64,000 nucleotides of DNA from Rosa chinensis (Eukaryota > Streptophyta > Magnoliopsida > Rosales > Rosaceae). A model generated the notes under the pieces. It saw only the letters and a list, made by a program, of their open reading frames with translations. It searched no databases and was not told the DNA's origin. Positions 23,571 to 33,349 of the stretch are shown here, in pieces. Every line of letters begins with the position of its first letter. The first letter of the stretch is position 1. The DNA lies in the NCBI RefSeq assembly GCF_002994745.2, contig NC_037090.1, positions 7,995,501 to 8,059,500 of the forward strand. Reading direction: 5' to 3'. A program made the position numbers and the translations under genes.

Positions 23571-24935
23571 CAGTTTGGTACGAAAGATGTGTACGCCTGT
23601 GTCAGATAGTCTTTACCGGTCAATATCGCCATTGATGCGTACAATAAAATTTGGCCCATTTTGCGCTGCACCCTATTAATAGTGTTTTAGGCGTCGGACT
23701 TAACAACGATACTAACCCTAAGTGTGTAGATTGGACTCAACTACTACTCAGTTGTTGTTAATAATTAAGCAAAAGCTTCATCATGGATGCTGGAAGAGCT
23801 TGATTAAATGATGTATTCTGCGTCTGTAATTTGCTTTTATACTATGGTAGGGAATTAGGGATGGTAATTTTTTTTATAAAAATCTGTATGCTATGAATTG
23901 TGCTAAATATGTAGGCTGGTAATTAAAGGGTTAAAATTTGCCGTTGGAGCCAGAAATAAGAAAGACTTTAATCCCGAAACGGTTCGGGAGTTAGGTATTG
24001 CCCATGGTCGCATTTCCATTTGTCATTCCTTGGGCCTTGGGGTGTCACTTTCTATCGAATTAGTGTTAAATCTTTTACTTTGTTTGGTAACTGGTATTTA
24101 CAACTCAAAAAATTTAGGTAGTTTGATAGATTCTAAAAAAATTATCTAAAGTGGTCAATTACTGAACTCTTATGATCTTAGTCTTACATCAAAAGGCTAA
24201 GCGGCAGAACCTTGCCCAAATCGGCGTAGGGAAAAAAAAAAGTATCGTCACCCTAATTACAAATCTAAATCTCATTGTCTAGAATTTGAATGAACGAAAG
24301 AAGAGCCATGTCCTGCAAAACAGATGTTGACACATCAAATGCAATGAAGTTTATACTTGATCACTTCGAAGATTACTAAAGTTTTCAACCTTTACGTACA
24401 CAGCTAGCTCAAACTTGATTTAACTAAATATATAGAGCACTTCGACTTTGCGGATGTCTTTCTTTTGCCATCTTGACTGCGAGAGAATCTTATTAGATTG
24501 GGCTAAGTTATTCAACCTTTTATGTGAAATTAAGCTAAGCTAACCCTAGTGCTATATATATTACCATTAACGAATTGAATGCAAACGGTATCTAGTCTCT
24601 AATAGCTTAATCTATTATCGTTTACTTGTTCATAACGTAACCACAGGTCCACAAAAAACAAAACACAAAGTTAATTGCCAAAACCATTTTCAAAGCTTGA
24701 ACAAGTGATCCCGATGGCCTAACCACATAACTTAACAAAAAGATTATGGTCGCTCTCCATGATAGGGTGTGGTAAACATGAAAAAGATCAATTCCAAATA
24801 AAAAATCTTATACACAATCTCCTAAATCGTGATAAAGAAATTCTCAATCGCACTTTTTCTATGAAAAAAAATTCCTTATACTTTGAACATCATGAAAAGC
24901 AATATGAATTTTGTTTAATAATTTCTTAATTTCTT
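23571..24935. repeat. Duplicated block, copy B
   Basis: Direct-orientation homologue of 8165-9905, diverged by many substitutions and small indels and lacking the SINE-bearing insertion. It retains one TGGGCC-type motif near 23652. No gene is attached on its left side, so any promoter function would be orphaned. Confidence 0.8.
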
Positions 24936-25876
24936 TAATTCTATTTTCATCAGACAGTAATTTACCGTAAAGTATTATAAAAGAATAAAGCACATGACTA
25001 ATTAGCAGTGGGAAGTTCATAACAGTTTATACTATGCGTTTCAGATAGTGATTGCGTTCAAAGTTATGTTTAGCTACTTGTAAAATAAAATTATAACTAT
25101 TTTTTCTCTGTAGTAAGCGATTCAGAGAAGTTCCTATTTAAATTAGTCCTATTTATTTTTCTGCAACCTTTCTATTATCAAATGTATAACATGTGTAAGC
25201 TAAAATAAAAAATTTGAATATTCAATCAAATGAAGCAATAAAACACATTAAAATCCATCCCTCAAACTGATCACATGATCTATTGGCTCCGGAAAAACAA
25301 ATACAAACTCAATATATAAAAAATTTAGATTTTAAAGTCGTTATGTGACATCCACTAATGGTCAGCATGTAATTGCTAAAAAAAAAACGGACTACAAACC
25401 ACGAGCCCAAACACCGCTAAAAAAGATTGAGAGATTACAAACTCAACCTCATTGGCATGGCTTAACCAAGCCACCACCAACTAGTCCTGATCCCACATCC
25501 GAATTCGAATCACTCTAGATCCAAAACCACTATGAATCCCGGATCTTGATCGTACACCGAGCACCGCACCAAAACTGCATCATCCACATTGCAATCGTGG
25601 TTAGCACAAAACCACCACAACATGCATCTAAACAAGACCACCGTTCATGATGGCCGATCGATGAGTATGAATTCCTGATAGGGGAGCTCGCACACCACAC
25701 AACCAAGCAAAAGAGCCATCAACCCTGCTGAGAGACTATTGTTCGTGACCTCCCATGGGAACACGACAAACAGCCGGATCCCCAACCGTAGAGCCACGAC
25801 CAAGTGAGATCATCTATTGAATAAATTTATTTTTTATTCTAAGAAAAAAATAATTAAAAGCAATCAAATGGATATA
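24936..25876. other. Spacer with a possible LINE 3' fragment
   Basis: AT-rich to about 25370. From 25380 to 25830 the composition becomes balanced. On the minus strand it is G/T-rich and ends in a T-rich run near 25390, similar in style to plant LINE 3' regions. No reverse transcriptase motif was found. Confidence 0.25.
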
Positions 25877-26142
25877 GGGAAAATGATCATTCACTCAATT
25901 TCAGCTTAAAAATTGCCCACTTGCTCCATTAAGAGTTGTTTAACCCCATTTACCCAAAACACTCTAAGGGATTATTTCCCTATTACCCAATTAATTCTTT
26001 TTTATTTATTTTGGGGACTTTTTTGCCCTTTCCTTCTTTCTCACTTAGAGGGAGAAGTCATCCTCCACCTTGTCGGACTCCGGTGACCAGTGGTCGGCAG
26101 CCGCCTCCGGTGACCGGAATCCTGCAACCGATGACCGAAATC

Positions 26143-26392
26143 CGGCTATTATTGCCCTCAGTAATCATATTATTGCCCCCCAGTATTGCCTCCCAAAAAT
26201 CATATTATTGCCTCCAATAATCATATGATTGCCGTCCAGTGAATGGTATAAACTCCCAAAATCAAAATGAATACACTTCAGACACAATTGATCAATTTAT
26301 AATCATATTATTGCCCCCCCCCAATAATCATATTATTGCCTCCTAATAATCATATTATTGCCCTCCAATAATCATATTATTGCCCTCAAGTG
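26143..26392. repeat. AATCATATTATTGCC interspersed tandem repeats
   Basis: About seven copies of an AATCATATTATTGCC unit separated by short C-rich spacers. The reverse complement array is in the sister element at 47466-47745. Confidence 0.75.
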
Positions 26393-26809
26393 AACCAAAA
26401 TGAATACACTAAAGACACAATTGATCAATTTATATGTTCAATTGTACATGTTCACTTTTTTTTCCCTTTCCCATTCTCGGAGCTCACAGTATACGAAAAA
26501 AAAAAGTGATATGGGCACCCAGAAATTGCTCTGGGCACCCACCGGAGTGTGAGGCGGGTGCAGGATTGGTCGGGGAGCGGAGTTGGATCGTCATCGTCTT
26601 CGTCGAGATGGGAAGAGTTGGCGAAACAAGGTTGATGGGACCGGACCACCGACCTCAACCTCAACCACCTTATGTCTTCGTCGCCGTGGGTTCCCCAATT
26701 AAGACCCGGCCAATATCCGGATCGAGAAACAGAGACGAGATGGCCCAGAATCTGCCAGATCGATTGAGTTGTTGGCCCGAATCAGAAGGTGGAGTGCCGT
26801 AGCAGCCAT

Positions 26810-26814
<5 letters not shown>

Positions 26815-26850
<36 letters not shown>

Positions 26851-26993
26851 GAGTCTGGGGGAGAGAGAGAATAGAGAGAGGTGACGGCGGCGCTCGGAGG
26901 TTAAGGTCGAATCCGGATGCAGTGCTCCTATCTTCTCTGATGGCGGTGGAGACTTGATGGAGGTGGTGGCCCGAAGCTGCTGGAGCAACCATG

Positions 26994-27056
<63 letters not shown>
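26815..27056. repeat. Two (GA)n microsatellites inside the MULE-like element
   Basis: GA runs at about 26815-26847 and 26999-27056 flank a GC-rich segment. The reverse complement tract (CT)n is near 46895-46923 in the sister element. Confidence 0.85.
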
Positions 27057-27061
<5 letters not shown>

Positions 27062-27510
27062 AGGATAGAGTTTAATAGGGGGCAAAACTGTCACTATAGG
27101 TTTTTTTTTTTGAAAGGTCTGTCACTATAGGTTAGATTGGGTAAATAAGGTTAACAAACTCTTGGTGGAGTAAGTGAGCAATTTTTGGGCTAAAATTGGG
27201 TAAGTGGTCACAACCCCGATGATATATAATTAAATACTCTAACTTCCACATTGTCACTCTCACCTCATTTTCTTTTCTAGATACTTCCTATTTTATCCTT
27301 AGATATTCATCTCAATTAAAAAAACAAAGGAAAAGCCATCAAACCTAAGTAGGCTAGTGCCTTCCAAATCCCTAACATTAGTGTGGGCTCAAACAAGTCG
27401 GCAAAGTCTACATTGATAGTACCAATTTAGTTGGTAAATCAGCAATAAATTGCCCTTAAATTATCGGTGCATTTGCTCTGAAGCATCCTCCAACACCAAA
27501 CCTTATGCCC

Positions 27511-27520
27511 TTTATATGTA
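27511..27520 (+). promoter_or_regulatory. TATA-like box of the first LEA_2 gene
   Basis: TTTATATGTA lies about 50 bases upstream of the ATG at 27569. This implies a short 5' untranslated region if it is used. Confidence 0.4.
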
Positions 27521-27568
27521 GACATCCAAAATCTTTATACTTGGAGTACTGGTTAGCCAGAAAGAGCC

Positions 27569-28177
27569 ATGAAAGCCTATGAGACTGTTGACGGTTCTGA
27601 GCCTCCTCGCTCTCGGAAGTGCAGAAACATCTGCCTTGCGGTGACCGCCGGCACTGTCGTGATCGTTCTCATTCTGGTCGTACTCTGTTTGACGGTGTTC
27701 AAAGCAAAGGACCCGGAAATAACGGTGAACTCAGTCGTTTTGAGGAACTTGCAAGCGGACTTTAACGTCAACAAATTCAGCGTCGACGTGAATATCACTC
27801 TCGACGTGCACTTGACGTTGAAGAACCCGAACAAGGTGGGAGTCAAGTACACCAACAGCACCGCGTCGTTGAACTACAGGGGTGAGCTGGTGGGCCAGGT
27901 CCCAATCGGAGCCGGAAAGATTTCCGCGGATCAGACCAAGCCCTTGGATATTACCCTCACCGTTATGGGCGACCGGTTCCTCGGAAAAACACAAGAGCTT
28001 TTACCTGATGTGGTCGCCGGTACGATCCCGCTCGACACTGTAGCCAAAATCTCCGGCAAAGTCTCTATCTTGGGTATCTTTAAGGTTCATGTGGTCTCGA
28101 CCACCTCATGCGATATCAATGTCTATGTCAGAAACAACACCATCGGAAAAGTGTGTACGTACAAGACTAAATTATAA
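27569..28177 (+). CDS. LEA_2 / NDR1-HIN1-like membrane protein
   Basis: Single-exon gene for 202 residues. A basic cytosolic N-terminus (RSRKCRN, 14-20) precedes one transmembrane helix at about 21-43 and then LTVFKAKDPEI. The rest is a LEA_2/WHy-type beta domain with NITLDVHLTLKNPNKVGVKY (residues about 75-94) and Asn-Xaa-Ser/Thr sites, expected outside the plasma membrane. The protein ends CTYKTKL. Length and layout fit plant NHL proteins, which are associated with stress and defence at the plasma membrane. It has a paralogue at 42129-42737 with the same length and the same KTKL ending. The frame is intact with GC-rich codons; the gene appears functional. Confidence 0.9.
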   Translation: MKAYETVDGSEPPRSRKCRNICLAVTAGTVVIVLILVVLCLTVFKAKDPEITVNSVVLRNLQADFNVNKFSVDVNITLDVHLTLKNPNKVGVKYTNSTASLNYRGELVGQVPIGAGKISADQTKPLDITLTVMGDRFLGKTQELLPDVVAGTIPLDTVAKISGKVSILGIFKVHVVSTTSCDINVYVRNNTIGKVCTYKTKL

Positions 28178-29046
28178 ACCTTTTTTCTTCTTTTCTGGGT
28201 TTTATATGGGATATGCTCGTCTTCTTGCGCTAGGTAATTGACTGAAATGCTCATCACCAGTCATCTAAGCCCTCATGTTCTTCTTCTGGGTTGAAATCCT
28301 TTTTGGTTTTGATTTATTTGTAGACATTGGCATAGGGCCAGATCGGCTAAGTAGATTCCTTGCTGGTTAATATTAGTACTGAGCTGTTTCTATAATCTTA
28401 TATCCTTGTATTTAGTAATAATGTTGATACTATGAGACGGTTGATGTTATATCAATATATAGTCTGTTAGTTTAGAGTTTGAGACGGTTTCAATTGAAAC
28501 TCTTCACTAATCTAGCCTACTCCATCAGCTCTTGCAATTGCTATCAAATTCAAGCGAAAAAACTGTTGGAAGCACAAGTGCAGATGATTATGGCAGCTAC
28601 TAATTGACCGACTTAGAATTTAGCACTGCTTCTTATTTTCTATTTCTTTTATCTTTTAGTAAGATTTAAAATTGTTTGTAGATACACTTGTACATAATTG
28701 CTTCTTTGCTACTTAAACACGAAAACCAATTCTAATGATTGACTACAAATATTACTTCCCAAAGAGCAAGAGTCTCCTCTCTGTTTCAGTACTTTGTAAC
28801 AACAAAAAAGCTATAAAATTAAGATCATAATACATAAGATAAGTATGCTCCCCACTATACTTCGTTACGCGAATTATTAGCTATATGTGCACGACATGCA
28901 TTTCTCGCCTCTCTTAGAAAACAAGATCATACTCCTTGACTCTGCACTGCCTAATTGGGCAGAATTTTTATGCTTTCCTTCAAGCTCGGCTTAAACTCTG
29001 TCATCACACTGATATTCTCTAAAAGCATCCTGCAGCATTCAAGTTA
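28178..29046. other. Spacer, 3' flank of the LEA_2 gene
   Basis: The first 250 bases or so are probably the 3' untranslated region. No other gene or element end was recognised. Confidence 0.4.
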
Positions 29047-29950
29047 TGATTTATTATGAAAAAGATAAATTAATAGAAAAATCAAGAAGACCAAGGATTT
29101 ACGTGGTTCATCTCCCCAAAGTTAAAGAGTTACATCCATGGGCGGAAACGGTAAGAAGATTTCACTAATATTAAAAGGAGATTATAAGGTGTTTAATACT
29201 TAAACCCAAATCCCAATTACACCTGAATACATTCACAGAAAGAGAAACATCAAATAGAAAAACCATTATCTCAAATATATATTGTTGCTCACAAGAACAA
29301 AAGCAACAAAAGGTAACGTTTCTGTAGAACTCAAACTGTGGCTACTTCTTTTCTCTCACACCTTAATTGGTGACAAAAATCATATAGTTATATATACATG
29401 AGTCAATTAGTACTCTAGGAGACATTCGGAGGTAATTATGGGCTTAATCCAAAAGATAATTGATGAGCTTATTAATTTAAACCACAAACCAACAATCTTC
29501 ACCTTGGCTTAAATTAACCAAAATTTCTAAGGTACAAATTTCCTCCGAATGTCTCCTAGGGTACTAATTGGGAATATCAATCAAGCCCAAGCCAAGCTTG
29601 AACTTACAAACAGGAACGACTTAATCAAAATTAGATGATTCTGACGAAGTGACTGAAATTCTCCATACAAAGCAACCTTGTAGAACTGAAGTTGCTTCTC
29701 TTCAATATCACTCTGAAACTTGAACAAGCTCCACTTGCTTCCTAACACTGTGGCTCGAACCTACATCAATAGACTCTCCTTCAAATAGCATGGTATACTC
29801 TTCACAATTAATAACTTTGCCGATTACAAATTTGGGTGATTTAGACTGGATGCAACACAAGTCATAATTATTCACCCCATATGCAAATCCATGAAATACA
29901 ATTTTTGCTCTCCACACAAGTTTACCATCTTCATAACTCCCCCGTTTGCG
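29047..29950 (-). mobile_element. Copia-type 3' LTR with a stub of internal sequence
   Basis: On the minus strand an LTR of 448 bp starts TGTTGGTTTGTGG at 29494 and ends ATAAATCA at 29047. Just upstream of it is the polypurine-like AGCCAAGGTGAAGAT (29509-29495). About 450 bp of degraded interior follows, including a short frame at 29708-29917 ending VRKQVELVQVSE, resembling the linker region of copia pol. No second LTR is in the window, so the element is truncated. Confidence 0.65.
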
Positions 29951-30435
29951 CCTGCGATAAAACTTTTTCCTTCAATTTTACTCCTCATTTGAAGCAAGTT
30001 CACTTACTGAGTGTCGAGTATCAGCCTATATAGAGGCTTTACCAAACTTGCAAGAGGAAGTCTTGTAGAGATGACATATTCTGAACATGTTTACTTGGGA
30101 TTGCCCTCCCTATATTAATTTTGTTAAACTCAAGGTTTTGTGAGAGCTAGCTGTTGTTTATAGTTTGTACTTGTACTCAATCTAAATACATGTTCGTACT
30201 ATTTGCTTAGCCATTTTGATTGCGCGGGGGGCGATGGAAACCTTAGAATTACACAGTTTACTTTGTTCATACCAAACTGACTATCCGCATTCCTTGTTCA
30301 GAAAATAATCATTCTTTACTAATAAGTTGCCTGTGATATATAGTAATGTACATCATGCATTTACTCAAGTCCTCATTTAAAATCAAGGGCTGCACTTGCT
30401 GCGTGCTTTTGATCGAGTTATATTCAGCTACTACC
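29951..30435. other. Spacer upstream of the LRR pseudogene
   Basis: No coding region recognised. It may include the promoter of the former receptor kinase gene. Confidence 0.3.
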
Positions 30436-31930
30436 ATGGCAACTATGAGATTGCTGCTCTTTCTTGCTTTATACTCTGCAGGGATTTATGTGATCTCCTC
30501 TCTTAAGGACCAAAACGACGGTAAAATCTACAAATGTCGATGCTTATTATTCATATATTCATATCCTAATCAATGGGAAATTTAGGCATAGTTTGTGTTA
30601 CTATTCTTATGTCAAGTAGGCAATGATTTTGCCATATCATGTGAATGAGTCTGATTCAAATTTATCATAGCTTTGGCAGATTGTAAAATGAAATATCTTA
30701 CACATCTATACTATTATTAAAAGAAGAGGTGTTGTTAGCCAAAACTGATTTTTTTTTACCTTTATAACCCTCAAATATTAAAATATCATGGATTACATTT
30801 TAACATTAGGGATAAAAATGTAAAAAGCAAAATAAAACAATAAAAAAACAACATAAAAGAAAATAACTATTTTAAACTCTCCACTCTCAGAATTATAACT
30901 CCCCACTACTCTCACACCCATCGGGTGTGTGGACATTTTCTAGTATATATGACTAAAAGATGATGATTTATTAGTGTTGATCCAGCTAAGGTGATGAAGA
31001 TCTTGAGAGATTCATGGAAAACACACACCATCTAGCTGGGAACATTCCGATGATCCCTGCGGTGTGCCATGGGAAGGAGTCAACTGCACTGATGCAAGGG
31101 TGACTGAATTGCGAGTAGTTACTTTTCTACCTTTGGAATTTGATACGATTGATCCCCGTCATGAAGGCACTAATCGATCGCTTTCTTTTTAAGCAACTGT
31201 TTTACTTATTGCTGCTTATCTGGTTTTGTGTGCAGGAGTTTATCAGCCATGGGGCTCATAGGGCAACTTTCCACTGGCTGTACTGGGCAACTCGATGAAC
31301 TAACGTCTTTGTGAGTATGATAAAAGTAGTCCCTTTTACCAGCATTATGCCTACAAATTAAAGAACAATATGTAACATGTTACCGCTCGTAAGCATTTTA
31401 ATGGATAATATCACTCAATCTAGCTTGGGACCGTTATGCTGAAACTTAAACATTGTGCAGCGACGTGTCATTTAACCCTGGCATCACATGTCAAATCTCT
31501 CTACAAATATCATTTCTCGTAAAGTTAAATACCCTGTAAGAACACATAAACAAGCCCTTTCGAACTTTGTGTACGCAGTGCCAATATACAGCTTTTATTG
31601 TTGAATTAGTATATGACCGTCTTATTTTAGGAACCTAGCTGGCTGCAGCTTCAGTGGTAGTATTCCAGATCCGTTGGGAGATATTGAACAGCTAACCTTC
31701 TTGAAAGAAAGTTGGATTACTAATAATGATCATTATTTGTAAGTGTTTCGTTTTCCAATTTTAAACAAACTTTGATTTGGTTCTTCTCAGGGCTCTGAAT
31801 TCAAACAACTTATCTGGAATAATATATACCTGCTGCTTTGGGTCAACTCGCCAACCTCTACTTGCTTGATCTATCAGACAATCAGCTGACGGACCTCTCC
31901 CAATCTCAACCCGTACTTCTCTAGGAGGAT
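30436..31930 (+). pseudogene. LRR receptor-like kinase (subfamily VIII type), 5' exons only
   Basis: Exon 1 (30436-30520) encodes a signal peptide (MATMRLLLFLALYSAG) and ends at a good GT donor. Later exon remnants carry the pre-LRR motif DDPCGVPWEGVNC near 31050, repeats such as LTSL and DVSFNPG, then LAGCSFSGSIPDPLGD near 31640 and ALNSNNLSG near 31792, spaced by introns as in functional family members. The last exon needs frame changes (ALGQLANLYLLDLSDNQLT), and the match stops near 31930. There is no transmembrane segment or kinase domain. This is a truncated, decayed gene with exon-intron structure retained, hence not a retrocopy. A small Helitron sits in its first intron. Confidence 0.8.
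30705..30943 (+). mobile_element. Small non-autonomous Helitron
   Basis: It starts TCTATACTATTATTAAAAG after an A (30704) and ends CTAG (30940-30943) before a T. Eleven bases upstream of the end is a perfect hairpin, ACACCC-ATC-GGGTGT. All Helitron hallmarks (5' TC, 3' hairpin, CTRR, A/T insertion site, no TIR) are present in 239 bp. Confidence 0.8.
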
Positions 31931-33349
31931 TAGACCTCTCGTTAAAGGCTAAACACTGTCAAACACAATACATTGGTTCTAGAAGAACGAAACACATTCA
32001 TCCATCATAATGTGCAGAAGACAATATTGTCAACAAGAGTTCCAGTTCGAAACCCAACTTCACAACTTGATATATGTGAAATTGTTAGATATTGTAGTCG
32101 AATAACAATACTTGGAGGTTCGATTGCAATGGTTATTGGTAAATACCCAAAAAACCACACAAATGAGTAAGACTTATCAAATAGAAAAACAGACAAAACC
32201 ATAAATGGAAATATATATTTAAAGAAATCCCGAAACTGTGCCTGCATTGCAAACCAAAGTTGCTAGCCTTGTCATCAAAGTAAACGGACAAACTACGTAA
32301 CTAATCTCATTCCAGAGGTGTTTATAACTAATCTCAACTAGACGAATAGCAGTGGGAAAAATGCATCATCCATAACTCGAACTCTCATCCATGACTAAAA
32401 CTAACAGAACTACACAGATAATTAGTACCGCAACAAAATAGTCTAACATGACAAATGTCTTAGATTTTTATAGCAGAGAACTAAATTTACTGGGAGACAA
32501 CAAGCCACTTTTGAAAGACACTGAACTCTGTGTAACTCGGAGATCATATATAGCTTCCTCCTGAATTAAATAAAATGAAAACCACATTAGTAAAAGTTCT
32601 ACTACGAAAAGGTATTATATAATATGACAATAATACTAGATTAGCAGATCAAACACTTCATAACCTTCAAATGTCAATAAAAAACACACATAAAAATACA
32701 ATATACAACATTCTGAATTCTTCACCTACCAAAACAACAGTAACGTATCTGGTTTACAAGTAAAAACTGTAAAATATAAATAATCTGTATCGCAAGAAGA
32801 TTCTGACAACACCCAGGAATTGCCATTGATTTTGTAATACAAGTTACTGTAGCTTGGCATGGAGTAAAACGACAACAATCTAGACTATCACTGGTAATCT
32901 GGATACTTTCCAGGAATTGCCTTTCATTGTACAAGTTACTATCGCTATGACATCGGAGTAAAATGACAAAAATCTAGAGTACCCGTGACAATCTAATTTC
33001 AGTGAAAACAGCCTACTTGTTTCAGCATCTAAGGGAAATGTTATACACACACTGACTCATTCATCTCACACGAGCAGATTAGATAGACACACTCCAGACA
33101 TTTATTCATATTTCTAAGACAATGGTTCTCGCACTAAAAATTAATATATGGCCGGTATATGAATATAAGAGTTACTCTACTATATAAGTACACTGTTGAG
33201 AAAACCGGATTAACATGTTATGATTCAAATGCAACAATAACATACAGCAGAAACAAGTATTCCATCACTTGGTAATTATAATGCATTGTATAGGTTAAAC
33301 AATCTCTTTCAATATTGTCTAAGCCAAAAACAGAACAATCGAAACCACT
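31931..33349. other. Spacer between two pseudogenes
   Basis: AT-rich. A two-unit tandem repeat of about 95 bp lies at 32815-33000, each unit starting CAGGAATTGCC and containing AAGTTACT and GGAGTAAAA. No gene supported. Confidence 0.4.

Larger units (their letters stand above)
25877..27217. mobile_element. MULE-like non-autonomous element, copy 1
   Basis: Terminal inverted repeats of about 80 bp (left GGGAAAATGATCATTCAC, right on the minus strand GGGGTTGTGACCACTTACCC) are shared with the element at 46755-48050. The interior has several copies of an AATCATATTATTGCC unit (about 26143-26390), GC-rich sequence (26510-26800) and two long (GA)n tracts. The 9 bp flanks only partly agree (ATGGATATA and GATGATATA), so this copy is probably older. 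No transposase or clear captured gene was identified. Confidence 0.65.

Noticed and set aside
23571..24935. Second MED33 gene beside copy B
   Set aside because: No MED33 exon motif occurs to its left on the minus strand.
26699..27094. Serine/leucine-rich minus-strand frame
   Set aside because: Made by translation of (GA)n microsatellites.
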